NCBI RefSeq assembly: GCF_023053635.1
Contig: NC_086179.1
Location: 4,540,001 to 4,604,000, forward strand
Length of the DNA: 64,000 bases
Direction: 5' to 3'
Source of the DNA: Elgaria multicarinata webbii
Lineage: Eukaryota; Chordata; Lepidosauria; Squamata; Anguidae
The translations under genes and the position numbers were made by a program. Of this stretch, positions 1-11,982 are shown in pieces; the first letter of the stretch is position 1, and every line of letters begins with the position of its first letter. Under the pieces are notes generated by a model. The model saw only the letters and a list, made by a program, of their open reading frames with translations, did not search any database and was not told where the DNA came from.

Positions 1-16
1 CATATAGAGTATTGTT

Positions 17-135
17 GTGTTCATGTCCTGCTTGTGGGTTCCTGGTCAACAGCTGGTTGGCCACTGTGTGACCAGAATCCTGGACAAGATGGACCTTTGG
101 TCTGATCAAGCAAGGTTCTTCTATTCTTACGAAGT
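17..135 (+). mobile_element. CR1-type LINE, second subfamily, 3' end fragment
   Basis: Matches the 3' end of the subfamily whose end reads 'ctggactagatggaccc..ggtctgatccagca' elsewhere in the window (for example 25900-25980). Confidence 0.6.
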
Positions 136-785
136 AACTGTGGGTGGACACAACCATTGTGTCCATGACGGCAATACAAATATGGCAGATAGTCATTTTT
201 AGCATCTGCCCATGTGGAAGATTCCCCCCCCCCCCCTCATCTCTATTGGAGATGGTGGGGTGAAGACACCTTGACGGTTGGCTGCCTCAAAATGGAGTCT
301 GTACTGCTCACTCACAGGAGCGCTACTTCGTAACAACTGTATTTTATTCAGTTAAAAGTGAAAGTTTGTTTTTGTGCTTCCTTTCCTTCCTCCCCCCACT
401 CCCTCCTTCATAACCCCCCAAAAAACTCTTTCTTCCCCCACAAACAACCCAGCGGGGCCCAGTGCTTACCGCAACCAGCCAAGATGACTAAACTCCTCCT
501 TGTGCTTGGAACTCACATGCTTGGAGCACCTGAGTCATGGTGACTCGTCTGAGCCTGCCTGTGAAGGACCAGCGAGCGGCACTCTGGAAAAGGAGCCACA
601 TTGATCTGCCTTTTTCTCTGCTGCTGCCGATCCGCTGAGGGGTGTGTGTCTGAATTTCTCTGGCCAGCTGGACTGCGAATCTGGGATTTTTGTCCAACCA
701 GCCAGAATATTTTGGAATTGGCTGGAATCCAGGACAATCTTGGTTTTGAGGGACATATCACAACTCTATATACAATTTCAATTTA
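136..785. other. No gene seen
   Basis: Mostly unique-looking sequence with a C13 run at 224-236. No repeat family or conserved coding segment recognised. Confidence 0.4.
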
Positions 786-873
786 TTAGGAGTCGGAGTG
801 GGCACATTTTTACCAACTCCAACTCCAGTAACCCAAGAATTGCTTCCGACTCTGACTCCACAGCCCTGCATTT
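786..873. mobile_element. Short dispersed element rich in GACTCC/GGAGTC motifs
   Basis: The ends carry GGAGTCGGAGTGGG and CCGACTCTGACTCC in opposite orientation, resembling the short palindromic 'ggagtcggagtcgg' element seen in many animal genomes. The family name is not certain. Confidence 0.35.
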
Positions 874-1395
874 AACTAGTCTTACTGAACCCTTTCGGCT
901 TTCCTTAGATAGTCCCCCCCAAATTTCACTTTAGGTGACATTCCAGTGGCAACTTTACTTTAACTCAACCTCCTGGCTGAGACCACTCGGCTGAATTAGT
1001 TTGTGTAGGCCAGAGAGAGAGAGAGAGATAGTACAGTCTCGTCCTGTGTGGAATGCTTGGAAATAGGTCTCTAGGCTTTCCTGTTTTTCAGCTTTTTATA
1101 TTAGGTTGAAATGCAAACACAGGAGGCTTCGTTTCTGTTTTAAAGTGCCCTTTGCTTTGAGCAAGAAAGACCTCATTTAATAATTCCTCCAGCCCAAATT
1201 GTAATCGGCACGGTGTTCAAAGCAACGTCTGGGTTTCATGTCTCACTGTGCGTGATGTGCTTTTGGAAAAACATCTGGCACAGAAACGTTTGTAAAAAAA
1301 AAATAATAACATGAAAAGAGTAACAATTGAAGCCTAATTGTTTTCAGCTGCTGAGCTACACGTCAGATGTTCAGACAGCATGTAAAATGACAACA
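874..1395. other. No gene seen
   Basis: Holds a short GA run (1015-1028). Nothing else recognised. Confidence 0.4.
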
Positions 1396-1478
1396 GAATC
1401 ATAGAATAGCAGAGTTGGAAGGGGCCTACAAGGCTATCGAGTCCAACCCCCTGCTCAATGCAGGAACCCACCCTAAAG
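1396..1478 (-). mobile_element. CR1 LINE 3' end fragment
   Basis: The reverse of the ATTCTATGATTCTATGA tail and the adjoining 'ggcctacaaggccatcgag' block common to all main-subfamily copies here. Confidence 0.75.
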
Positions 1479-1579
1479 GCTGCTGTTGGAATGGTTTCTT
1501 CACGGAGGGATGCAAGAGCATCGCAGTTTTCACCATATCATGATGAGATGTGGCCCTGTGGAAAATATATATGTGATGT

Positions 1580-1855
1580 AGTGATGGCCACCAATCTGGA
1601 TGGCTTCAAAAGGGGGTTGGATCAATTCCTGGAGGCAAAGGCTATCCAGGGCTACTAGCCCTGATGGTTGTGTGCTACCTCCAATATTCAAGGCAGTAAG
1701 CCTGGGTGCACCAGTTGCTGGGGACCATGGGCGGGAGGGTGCTGTTGCACCATGTCCTGCTTGTTCATCCCTGGCCGACGGCTGGTTGGCCCCTGTGTGA
1801 ACAGAGTGCTGGACTCGATGGACCCTCGATCTGATCCAGCATCAGGGCTCTTCTC
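1580..1855 (+). mobile_element. CR1-type LINE, second subfamily, 3' end
   Basis: Encodes the C-terminal reverse-transcriptase tail (NLDGFKRGLDQFLEAKAI) followed by the family 3' UTR. A short TG microsatellite (1855-1872) follows the end. Confidence 0.75.
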
Positions 1856-2135
1856 GTGTGTGTGTGTGTGTATCAGACTGAATATTAAAGCCCAGCAAAA
1901 TTAAGTGGAGCAAAATTCCAGATTCAGCACTGGATTTTCTCAGCAGTCCTTCAGCTCTCGGCCAAAACATGTATGTTCTTGTCTGTTTTTCTCAAAAGTA
2001 TATTTGTCCAATGCTGAGCGCAACCACCTCAGGTAATGGTGAAGCAGCCTCCCTGTGAAAAGCAGCATTTGCCAAGATTTGCAGGGGAGGAAAAGTGTGG
2101 AATACATGAGCGATTCGGTCTATGGCCAGGCATGG

Positions 2136-2473
2136 TAGGGCAGCCACTCATAAATTACCCAAAAAGAGGACAGCAATTTGCATAACATTTGCACATAATA
2201 ATTAATATTTATAGATGCAAATTGGGAAATAATTACTATAATTTAAATAGAAATACAATACGTCTTCTCATAGTCTGGAAGACTGGCCAGGTAACCTGTC
2301 TGCCTGTCTGTTCAGTTAGCTGGCCAGGTGCTATTTGGTGATAGACAAGGGTTTTTACGGTTCTTTTTCTTTAAAACTAGAAATTAGAGGGCACCTGCAA
2401 AAAGAGGATGGTCCTCTGACAGCCTTTCAGACAGAGGGCAATCCTTTGAAAAAGAGGACACCTGGCCACCCTA
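2136..2473. mobile_element. hAT-like non-autonomous element, GTGGCC-ended family
   Basis: Ends TAGGGCAGCC and GGCCACCCTA are imperfect inverted copies. The interior with 'tttgcataacatttgcacat' and 'aaaaagaggac' blocks recurs at 36271-36646 and around 61815-62776. Confidence 0.5.
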
Positions 2474-2474
2474 A

Positions 2475-2825
2475 TCATAGAATCATAGAATAGTAGAGTT
2501 GGAAGGGGCCTACAGGGCCATCGAGTCCAACCCCCTGCTCAAGGCAGGAATCCACCCTAAAGCATCCCTGACAGGTGCTTGTCCAGCTGCCTCTTGAAGG
2601 CCTGTAGTGTGGGAGAGCCCACGACCTCCCTAGGTAACTGATTCCATTGTCGTACTGCTCTAACAGTCAGGACGTTTTTCCTGATGTCCAGCTGGAATCT
2701 GGCTTCCTTTAACTTGAGCCCATTATTCCGTGTCCTGCACTCTGGGAGGATCGAGAAGAGATCCTGGCTCTCCTCTGTGTGACAACCTTTTAAGTCTTTG
2801 AAGAGTGCTCTCATGTCTCCTAAGG
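2475..2825 (-). mobile_element. CR1 LINE, 5'-truncated
   Basis: The complement encodes the conserved CR1 C terminus ([31 protein letters not shown]) and the CR1 3' tail. Confidence 0.85.
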
Positions 2826-3320
2826 TTTGTTTTAGCTGGTGAGGAAGCAGTTGGTTCCCTCTGTCACCTCAAGTCGTTCAGGGCATGGCCTGCTCATAAA
2901 TGGGAGTCGTTCAAGCCAAGCGTTCTTCTAGTACTGAGGTGATATTTGGTTAGTGACCACAGCTCAGAAAAGCGCAAAAGGAAGTTGATCCCAACAACCA
3001 AGGCAACAACAACAACAAAATCAACAATCAAGTTGGGATATAGAATATCAAACGAATAAATAAATACTTTCAGCAAAAACTTCACAGGTGCAACTTTAAC
3101 CTTTTATAGGCTCAAACATTAAAAGCAAGCAACTTAATACTTCTTTAAAGTAAATAAAGATGAACATACTCATATAGGACAAATACATTTGGGCCATAAA
3201 TTAATCCTTCGTAGCCCAATAATATCATATTCACAATTTCTCGCATACGCAAAAAAGCAAGCTGGCCAATCTCTATTAGGATTGGAACTCTTAATGGTGT
3301 CCCATTGCAACTTGGGATTG
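2826..3320. other. No gene seen
   Basis: A/C-rich sequence with an AAC microsatellite near 3003-3020. Nothing recognised. Confidence 0.35.
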
Positions 3321-3465
3321 AGGGTTGGCCCTGCTATTAGGCATAGTGAGGCGGTCACCTCAGTCAGCAGATGCATACGTACGTAATTGGAATGGGGATA
3401 GGAAAGGGCTCTGGTCCTTTGCATCAGGCAGCAAAATGTGTTGGGCATTTGTTACCTGCCTCTCC
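3321..3465. mobile_element. hAT-like fragment
   Basis: The blocks 'ttggccctgc' and 'aggcagcaaaatgt' are shared with the hAT-like element at 56080-56351. Confidence 0.35.
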
Positions 3466-3488
3466 CTCTGGATCGAGGTGGGGTACAA

Positions 3489-4316
3489 CCAGGGCCGGTG
3501 CTACCATAGAGGCCACTCAGGCAGCCACCTAGAGCGCTGAGCTAAGAGGGGTGATGTGCAGCACTCACACACGTTGTTGGCTGTGAGCCGGCCTGGTCTG
3601 GCCGGAGGATTCAGCTGGGCCTGGGCGGGCGAGTGACGCCCCGTGCCCGCCCAGCCAAAGCAAAGCCAGGGACGCTGGGGTGGGGGGTGGGGCGGCTCCA
3701 CATTCGGACTTCTGCCTGGAAGCCGCCCTCCCAGAGCCGCTCTAGCCTCCCGGAAGCCACCCTCCCAGAGCCGGGAGGCCACCGCCGCCAGAAGAAGAAA
3801 AAGCATGTGGCGAGCTTGACCCTGGCTCAAGCCAGCCTCTGCCTTACTCCCGAGGAAAGGGCATCGGGTCGCCTTGCCTCTCTCCTCAAAGAGGCTGCAA
3901 TGTCCAGGCAGGCGGGCAAGTGGGGCTCCCTCTCCCTTCCCCCAGGACAGCTAGGGACTTGTGGACACCTCTCAAGGCAAACTCTCCTGCTTCCCGATCC
4001 TGCGCGCATGGATCATGGGACTTGCATCTGAGAAAGCGTTGCACCGGGAGGCACCAGTACGGCCCGATCCGCCTATGCCTCCTTCCTCGGAAGCCTTTTT
4101 CCCCCGAGTAAACGTGTAGAGGGGATCGGTACGCCAGGCCGCATAGCGGGTTGCGTTTGCATGGAAGTAAGTCCCGGCGAATTCCAGACGGCTCGGTCCC
4201 AAATTGAAGTGAGCCAGTCCCAGCTCTCCACTCGGCGCGCATGTTTGGACTTCCGCGCAATTGGGGGTGGGTGGGTTTGGAAGTAGCTTGCCTTGCCGAG
4301 GTTGCAAAATAGTCTG
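3489..4316. mobile_element. hAT-like element, one end cut by an L2 insertion
   Basis: Starts with CAGGGCCGGTGC, a typical hAT terminus. The region 4055-4316 matches 13337-13587, whose far end is the inverse terminus (GCACCGGCCCTG). The GC-rich interior gives long open frames without family resemblance. Confidence 0.5.
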
Positions 4317-5038
4317 GGTACAACACAAATGCAAAACACCATAAAATACATGTAATTGGTTAAAACATATAAAACTAATACATTATTAAAAAGCAGCACA
4401 TTATTAAAAGGCATCTTAAAACCCAACTGGGCAGGCCTGTCAGAAGAGATCAGTCTTTATGGCTTTCTTAAATTCCAGAAGACTCTTAAGTTGACGAATC
4501 TCCTCCGGCAGGCCATTCCACAATCTGGAAGCAGCAGAAGAAAAGGTCCTCTGGGTAATGGTTGTCTGCCTTGTTTTTGTTGACTGGAGTAAATTCTTCC
4601 CAGAGGACCTGAGTGTGTGGGGCAGATTGTACGGGAGAAGGCGCTCCCGCAGGTAACTTGGACCCAAACCATGTAGGGCTTTAAAGGTAATAACCAACAC
4701 TTTATACTAAGCCCGGAAACTAATTGGCAGACAGTGTCGTGATTTTAAAGCTGGTGTAAGATGGTCACCCCTAGGTGTACCGATGACCAACCCGGCTGCC
4801 ATATTTTGCAGTAGTTGAAGTTTCCAGACTAGGCACAAAGGTAGCCTTATGTAGAGCACATTGCAGAAGTTGAGCCTCAAAGTTACCCACGTATGCTCTA
4901 CTGTCTTTAGGTCTTCCAACTCCAAGAAGGGGCGCAGCTGGTGTATCAGCTGAAGCTGTTAGTAGGCACTCCTGTCCGTTGCATCTATCTGAGCTGTCAT
5001 TTGGAGCGACGGATCCAGGAGCACCCCTGAGCTGCGAA
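4317..5038 (-). mobile_element. L2-type LINE, 3' part
   Basis: The complement encodes the L2 reverse-transcriptase C terminus (ALHGLGPSYLRERLLPY, SAASRLWNGLPEEIR). Frame breaks are present upstream. Confidence 0.8.
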
Positions 5039-5330
5039 CACAGCCTTTCAGGGGGAGTGGTGAGCAGACCCACAGGGAATGGGAGCAAAAGAGTGTGGGG
5101 CCGGAATACCAAAAACGCCAACATATTTTAGCGTAAAGCTCTTATTGCCAGTAATTAAGCCTTCGTTAGGAAAGGCATTTCAACCTTTTCAAATGGGGAA
5201 AAATAAAAAAGGCAGGGAACCACCAACCGTAGGCAGTTGGAGGCGGGGAGTGGGACCCACCTGATGATGTAGTAAGAGGGGCAAGGCCTTCTAGGGCCTG
5301 AGGGTTCGACACGCCTGTCTTTGGCCTTGA
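5039..5330. mobile_element. hAT-Charlie-like fragment
   Basis: About 230 bp is alignable by eye to 42128-42400 (shared 'aggcatttcaa..aatggg' and 'agggcctgagg' type blocks). Neither end is clear. Confidence 0.35.
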
Positions 5331-5549
5331 TATAGGTATGAGAGCAGTGTTTAACTGATGACAACACTGTTATATAATTGTTTTACTTTACTGGCCAAGA
5401 GGCACGGCTCTATTCCCACCCCTTCTCGATGCATATGCAAGAAATTGCGATTGTAATATTATTAGATCTCACTGAGGAAGATACGTTATTTAAAGTCTGC
5501 CTGTAAATAAGTTTAGATAGGCAGGTTCTGTGGCAGGGGGCCCTAACCA
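5331..5549. other. No gene seen
   Basis: AT-rich, nothing recognised. Confidence 0.4.
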
Positions 5550-6078
5550 TAGAATCACAGAATAGCAGAGTGGGAAGGGGCCTACAAGGCCATCGAGTCC
5601 AACCCCCTGCTCAATGCAGGAATCCACCCTAAAGCATCCCTGACAGATGAGAAAAGGAGTCCAAGATGGGTGGGAGTTTTTGAAAAAGGAAATTTTAAAG
5701 GCACAATTACGAACAATTCCAACAAGGAAGAAAGGTAGACGGCAACAGAAGAAACCAAAGTGGCTCCCCAAAAAGCTTAGAGGTGACCTGAAAACAAAAA
5801 AGGATACATATAGGAAGTGGAAGGAAGGCCAGGCTACCAAAGAAGAGTACAGACAAGTGGCGCAGAAGTGCCAAAACGGCGTCAGGAAGGCTAAAGCTGT
5901 GAATGAGCTGAGATTAGCGCGGGATGCTAAAAGCAATAAAAAGGCTTTCTTCAAATACGTGAATAGTAAAAGGCAGAGGAAAGAAATGGTGGTTCAACTG
6001 CTTAATGAGGATGGCAAATTGATAACAGAGGACAAAGAAAAGGCTGAAGAGCTCAATTCCTATTCTATGATTCTATGA
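5550..6078. mobile_element. Rearranged CR1: inverted 3' end joined to an internal CR1 segment plus tail
   Basis: 5550-5646 is a minus-strand CR1 3' end. 5647-6058 is plus strand and encodes the region between endonuclease and reverse transcriptase (YRKWKEGQATKEEYRQVA, LLNEDGKLITEDKEKAEEL). It jumps straight to the terminal ATTCTATGATTCTATGA at 6061-6077, so most of the reverse transcriptase is missing. Confidence 0.75.
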
Positions 6079-6259
6079 TCTGTAAAATGTTGGTTTAATT
6101 TGTTTATTCACTTTATATGTCCCACCTTGATTGTTGCTGTGTTGCAGTGAATACCACATGCCAGGCACACTTACATTGGCGTTATAGAGCGAATGCATGC
6201 AGCCATCTGTTGACACTGGCCAATAGATTTTGGTGTGCTGAGCTGCTTGTGATTTATTG

Positions 6260-6787
6260 GTTAGGCCTCGTCATGAGTATTGTGTTCAGTTCTGGGCACC
6301 ACAATTCAAGAAGGATGCAGACAAGCTGAAGCGTGTTCAGATGAGGGCAACCAGGATGATCAAGGGTCTGGAAACAAAGCCCTATGAAGAGAGACTGGAA
6401 GAACTGGGCATGTTTAGCCTGGAGAAGAGAAGATGGAAGGGAGACATGATAGCACTCTTCAAATACTTAAAAGGTTGTCACACAGAGGAGGGCCAGGATC
6501 TCTTCTCGATCCTCCCAGAGTGCAGGACATGGAATAACGGGCTCAAGTTAAAGGAAGCCAGATTCCAGCTGGACATCAGGAAAAACTTTCTGACTGTTAG
6601 AGCAGTACGACAATGGAATCAGTTACCTAGGGAGGTTGTGGGCTCTCCCACATTAGAGGCATTCAAGAGGCAGCTGGACAACCATCTGTCAGGGATGCTT
6701 TAGGGTGGATTCCTGCATTAAGCAGGGGGTTGGACTCGATGGCCTTGTAGGCCCCTTCCAACTCTGCTAATCTATGATTCTATGATT
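6260..6787 (+). mobile_element. CR1 LINE, 5'-truncated, readable C terminus
   Basis: Encodes [20 protein letters not shown] through the end of the CR1 reverse transcriptase, then the 3' UTR and tail. Confidence 0.88.
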
Positions 6788-6789
6788 CT

Positions 6790-7025
6790 CATAAGGGAGT
6801 TGCATCGTTTCCAGCTCCATAATCTTCTTTTTGAGGTGTGATGACTAGAACTGTACGCAATATTCCAAGTATGGTTGCACCACGGACTTGTATAAGGGCA
6901 GTAGGACCTTGGCAGTTTTATTTTGGATTCCTTTCCTATTGATTCCCAGCATGGAATTTGGCTTTTTTGCAACAGCCGCACGCAGGGGCATCGCTTTTAT
7001 TGAGTTCTCCAGCCCAATGAGATGC
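6790..7025 (-). mobile_element. CR1-type LINE, second subfamily, internal part
   Basis: The complement encodes AKKPNSMLGINRKGIQNKT and LLPLYKSVVQPYLEYCVQF, the reverse-transcriptase segment homologous to 25040-25190. Confidence 0.7.
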
Positions 7026-8032
7026 CAGCCTAGAGGATGAGTGAAGACATCCCAGCTCTCTGCCCAAGTACCCAAAATAGCCAGGCCTGGAATCCTTTGC
7101 TTATCCTCACCGCAATTAAATCATGTGCTAGAGAGTAAGTCATATACCTGCTTGGAGCTATTCTTTTTAAAACAGTACACTACATACCAGAGGTGTCATT
7201 TTGAAGTGGTGATGTTCTAGATGTGATGGATCTGCACAGTGATTAATTAAGCGGCTAATGTAAGCACCTGATCTGCGGCCACAGGTAATCCGTTGACTAA
7301 CGCTTCTCTTCCTTTGCCTGCAATTAATGACTCAAGATGTAATCTGATGCATGTTCAGACAGAAAAAACGTCCCACAACTCCTAGCAGTCCACAGCCAGC
7401 CTTGCTGGGAGTTGTAGGACTTTCCCCCCCCTGTCTAAACGTACATAGCATCATGCCCTAAATCTGTCTCATTTTCCTCACCTGCTCCCAGAATATTAAC
7501 CGGAAAGTCCTCAGCTCTCACTTCAAACTCTCTAGGTAACCCAAGATAAACTCTGAGGGCTCTTGTCATGGGCCCCTACTGGGGTTTGGGCCCTTAGCAG
7601 GTGCCCAACGGTGCCCACACTTGACGTGGGCTGTGTTTTCAGTGATGCTGCTGCTCTTCAGTTGCCAGAAGCTGACGGAGACGGAAGGCGCTCAGTCACC
7701 CTGATGTTGGAATCACCAGATTCTACTGGAAGCCACGTGTTGGTTTCCAGGTGCCATGAAGGGTGACGGAGTGGGAGACAGACAGATGTAACCCCCGGGG
7801 CCCAAGTGTCAGGTATAGGTACACGGCTGGCCTTGTCCCTAGTAGTTAGATTTATTTGGAAATGGTTTTAGAATGTCAGATGTTCTCTGCAAGCTTATCT
7901 CTGTAAGAAGTTCCTGTGGGAGTAGCTGGTTCACTCCCTGTCTCTCGGCCTTGAAGCGGCTGGTTCTCTGGGAACTTCAGAGTGTCTTGGAAAAAGTAGG
8001 GGGGTGGCGCTCTTCGAAGTGGGTTGTAACAT
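7026..8032. other. No gene seen; one short palindromic-repeat fragment
   Basis: 7373-7426 resembles the 'gttggactacaactccca' palindromic family listed at 12290. The rest is unrecognised. Confidence 0.4.
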
Positions 8033-8600
8033 AGAATCATAGAATCATAGAATAGCAGAGTTGGAAGGGGCCTACAAGGCCATCGAGTCCAACCCCCTGC
8101 TCAATGCAGGAATCCACCCTAAAGCATCCCTGACAGAGGGTTGTCCAGCTGCCTCTTGAAGGCCTCTAGTGTGGGAGAGCCCACAACCTCCCGAGGTAAC
8201 TGGTTCCATTGTCGCACTGCTCTAACAGTCAGGAAGTTTTTCCTGATGTCCAGCTGGAATCTGGCTTCCTTTAACTTGAGCCCATTATTCCATGTCCTGC
8301 ACTCTGGGAGGATCGAGAAGAGATCCTGGCCCTCCTCTGTGTGACAACCTTTCAAGTATTTGAAGAGTGCTATCATGTCTCCCCTCCATCTTCTCTTCTC
8401 CAGGCTAAACATGCCCAGTGCTTTCAGTCTCTCTTCATAGGGCTTTGTTTCCAGACCCCTGATCATCCTGGTTGCCCTCCTCTGAACACGCTCCAGCTTG
8501 TCTGAGTCCTTCTTGAATCGTGGAGCCCAGAACTGGACGCAATACTCTAGATGAGGCCTAACCAGGGCCGAATAGAGAGGAACCAGTACCTCACGTGATT
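8033..8600 (-). mobile_element. CR1 LINE, 5'-truncated, long readable frame
   Basis: The complement is open for about 160 codons of the CR1 C terminus ([19 protein letters not shown] to the end), suggesting a fairly young copy. Confidence 0.9.
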
Positions 8601-8992
8601 GGCACGTGGGCATGGTTTACAGGTCAGAGGACCTGTCTGTCAAGTGGCTTTGAACAGGACTTTAAAGCTGGTGTAAAGCTGAAAAAGCTTTGCTAGGTTT
8701 CATCTCCTGACACAATGCCTAACCTTCCTCCTGCTTTGGATTCCATCTCCGCTTGGGACTTTGAAAGCACTCTGCACATGGACGCTTTGCTATTTAGACT
8801 TTGGATATCTTAGAGCTGCGCCATGAAAAGTAGTGAAGCTTTTCATAGACTTAGACTTGCATATGCTGTGGATTCTGTGTCCGTGCCCACAAACTCAGGT
8901 GGCAGGGAGTTCCCAGTCCTTAGCAGAAGGACGGGAGTCCTGGGCCTGAAGGTTAACCTTTCCTGAAGTCATGGTAACGGGGTCAGCTCAGT
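8601..8992. other. No gene seen
   Basis: Nothing recognised. Confidence 0.4.
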
Positions 8993-9312
8993 TAGGGTGA
9001 CCCTATGAAAAGGAGGACCGGGCTCCTGTATCTTTAACAGTTGCATAGAAAAGGGAATTTCAGCAGGTGTCCTTTGTATATATGGAGAACCTGGTGACAC
9101 TTCCTCTTCATCACAACAGTTAAAGGTGCAGGAGCTATACTAGAGTGACCAGATTTAAAAGAGGGCAGGGCACCTGCAGCTTTAACTGTTGTGATGAAGA
9201 GGAAATTTCACCAGGTGCTGCAAGCATGCAATTGACACTTGCTGAAATTCCCTTTTCAGTACAACTGTTAAAGATACAGGAGCCCAGTCCTCCTTTTCAT
9301 AGGGTCACCCTA
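8993..9312. mobile_element. hAT-like palindromic MITE (GTGACC-ended family), full-length dimer form
   Basis: Ends TAGGGTGACC and GGTCACCCTA are perfect inverted repeats; the two 160-bp halves are near mirror images. An internal GTGACCAGA at the centre looks like a buried terminus. The same 320-bp form occurs at 13681, 35353 and elsewhere. Confidence 0.85.
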
Positions 9313-9833
9313 GGCCAGTAGTGGTAGGCTGAGATTGACAAGTGTGTGACGGATCTCTCTGCCCAGCTCTGGTGGCTCAGAGCAACCTTTCCTGAGACTT
9401 TGTTTTAAGAGATTAGCCATGTTCCTTTGAGGTGCCAGTGTATGCAGCATCTGGAGAAGCTCAGAGCTGTTATTGGTGTACCCTATTCACACACCCTTCT
9501 CTGAGTGTTTGCCTTCAGGATCATTTAAAAGCAAAGAGCCTAAAGCTTCCTAACCATCGTTCAGCTTGAAGTGTGTTTTGGAGACTCTGTAACCATTAAG
9601 CTTGTCTACCGTGTGATTTCCTCAGTATAAGAAGTCTCCCTGATGTGAGTGTTTCGTGTCAGCTTGCCAGCACGTGTGAAAGCCAGAGGGAACGGGCAAG
9701 AACATGACACCAAGCATGCCACAACCTAGGGCAACCCCCCACTCTTTTCAGTGGGGGCTTTTGCAGGAAAACACCCTAATTATTTGGATGATTTTGCACC
9801 TGCCTGAACTAGAGGGAGAGCGGCGTTGTTGCC
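9313..9833. other. No gene seen
   Basis: Nothing recognised. Confidence 0.4.
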
Positions 9834-10608
9834 TATTTATTTATTTATTTCATTTATTGCACTTATATACTGCTCCCATAGACAGGGCTCTCTGGGCGGT
9901 TTACAGAAATTTTAAAATTAAGATAAAAACGAGTATACAAAATTTAAAATTCTAAAACACAGACAATACACACACAAAGCATTAAAAACCGTTAAAAAAC
10001 TAAACGTGGGTGATTAAGATGTGCCGCCATATGCCTGGGCAAAGAGGAAAGTCTTAACCTGGCGCCGGAAAGATAGCAGCGTTGGCGCCAGGCGAGCCTT
10101 GTCAGGGAGATTGCTCCACAGTCTGGGGGCCACCACCGAAAAGGCCCTGTCCCTCGTTGCCACACTCCGACCCTCTCTCGGAGTAGGTACCCGGAAGAGG
10201 ACCTTATATGTTGAACGTAGTGACCGGGTAGATTCACGTCGGGAGAGGCGTTCCGTCAGGTATTGTGGTCCCAAGCCGTGTAAGGCTTTATAGGTCAAAA
10301 CCAGCCCCTTGAATTGGGCTCGGAAACATACAGGCAGCCAGTGCAAGCGAACCAGAGCAGGTGTTATATGGTTGAAACTTCTGGTTCCCGAAATCAATCT
10401 GGCCGCTGCATTTTGCACGAGCTGCAGCTTCCGAACCGTCTTCAAAGGCAGCCCTACGTAGAGGGCATTGCAGTAATCTAACTTAGAAGTTACCAGAGCG
10501 TGGACAACTGAAGCCAGGTTATCCCTGTCTAGATAGGGGCGTAGCTGGGCCACCATTCGGAGTTTGTAGAAGGCACTCCGTGCCACTGAGGTCACTGTGG
10601 TGCCCTTT
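9834..10608 (-). mobile_element. L2-type LINE, 3' part with 193-codon open frame
   Basis: The complement of 10014-10595 is open and shows LDYCNALYVGLPLKTVRKLQ, LTYKALHGLGPQYLTERL and RAFSVVAPRLWSNLP, the end of L2 reverse transcriptase. A CTCTCTGGGCGGTTTACA 3' UTR and a TTTA run follow. Confidence 0.88.
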
Positions 10609-11043
10609 TACATCTCAGGCACCAAAAGGTCTGTTACCAGAGCACAAAATGTCAAACCCCCCCTCCCCACCCCGTGCTCATACCCCGTCTGGGCCTTTTT
10701 CACCGGGCGCCCGGCTGCCCAGCGATTGAATTCCCACCTCTTTATTTAGCAAGTGAACGTTAAAGATGGGCCGTTTCCAGCCTCAGTGCATGTTGCTTTT
10801 GTTTGTTTTCTTTGCATTCACTTTGCCGCTCCTGGCGCAAAGTTGGCGCATTGAACGCCAGCCTCCACCCCCCCACCCCCATTCTTTGCTATCACAGGTC
10901 GCTGAGAATTCACGGTTATCTGATGACATTTGCTGGGGCGTGGAGTTCTTTCCCCCTCCACCTCACCCTCCTTCTCTCCATCCCTGGGCAGCTGCCAAGT
11001 GAATGGTTTCATAACAAGTTTCAAACAAATGATTGTCCTGCCT
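10609..11043. other. No gene seen
   Basis: C-rich sequence; open frames here lack any family resemblance. Confidence 0.4.
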
Positions 11044-11167
11044 TCCCTCGGCCTGGGGCCCTCCAGACGTGTCGGACTACAACACCCATCACACACATCT
11101 GGCTGGGTGGGGAGGGTGGGAAATGTAGTCCAACACATCTGGAGGGCTCCCGGTTGGGGAAGGCTGA
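11044..11167. mobile_element. Palindromic MITE ('ccagatgtgttggactacaa' family)
   Basis: Inverted arms 'ccctccagacgtgtcggact' and its near complement flank a short centre. Same family as 12290-12416. Confidence 0.6.
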
Positions 11168-11384
11168 AGTCTAATCCATACGAAGGCAGGAAGAAAAAGG
11201 AGTATTCCACTGCTTAAACAACGCACATTTCATAAAGTCAGCCTTGCACAATTTCTGATCACTGCCAACGTTTGCTTAATATTTATTTCAAAGTGGGCCA
11301 ACAGGTTTTGTGATTTGTTTTTAAGAGAACTGGGGTATAACGTTGCTGTGGATGTCAGTAAACAGGTTCCACATGTCTCTCTAA

Positions 11385-11487
11385 ATCAGCCTTTCCTCGC
11401 CAGATTCTTTGGACTTCAACTCCCACCAGGCCCAGTCAGCATGGGCAACGCCGGGCAGGACTGCATCACATTGTGAGGGCTCCCCAA
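11385..11487. mobile_element. Palindromic MITE fragment, same family as 12290
   Basis: One arm is preserved ('ttggacttcaactcccacca'); the other is diverged. Confidence 0.4.
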
Positions 11488-11982
11488 ACCGTACAAAATT
11501 AGCGTGTCACGGAGAAGTGTTTCACCAAGGCCTCTTCTTTGACATGCTAGTTTTCAGTCCGCAAGGTTTTATTTATTTAGGGTGTGGAGGCGCATTCAGG
11601 TGTATCAGCCTTCCCCTGCAGTCTGAAACGGCATAGTTCAAACACAGGTTGACCACTTCACTGAGAATGGCTACGAGGCTCAGGTTCCTAACAAGAGATT
11701 CAGGACAGATAAAGGGAGGTAAACTGTGGAATTCACTTCCATAAAAAGCACTTTGGACAGCTTTAAATGATAGACTCTTGGTCTAATTCAGCAGGGCGCT
11801 TCTGATGTCCTTAAGGGGCACTGAAGATTGCCTCGCTGGCTCATACCAAGGAGAAGCCAGCTAGATGCTTTCAGCTGCTCACAAGCAAAGTTTCTTCAGC
11901 AACTGGAAAGCTCGGGTACACTGCCCTGAATGTGGAGGTTCCATCGGATGAAAGCCATTGGTAGATGGTTCCCCCATTAGTA
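11488..11982. other. No gene seen
   Basis: Nothing recognised. Confidence 0.4.

Noticed and set aside
10014-10595. 193-codon minus-strand frame as a host gene
   Set aside because: Sequence motifs are those of L2 reverse transcriptase and it is followed by the L2 3' UTR.
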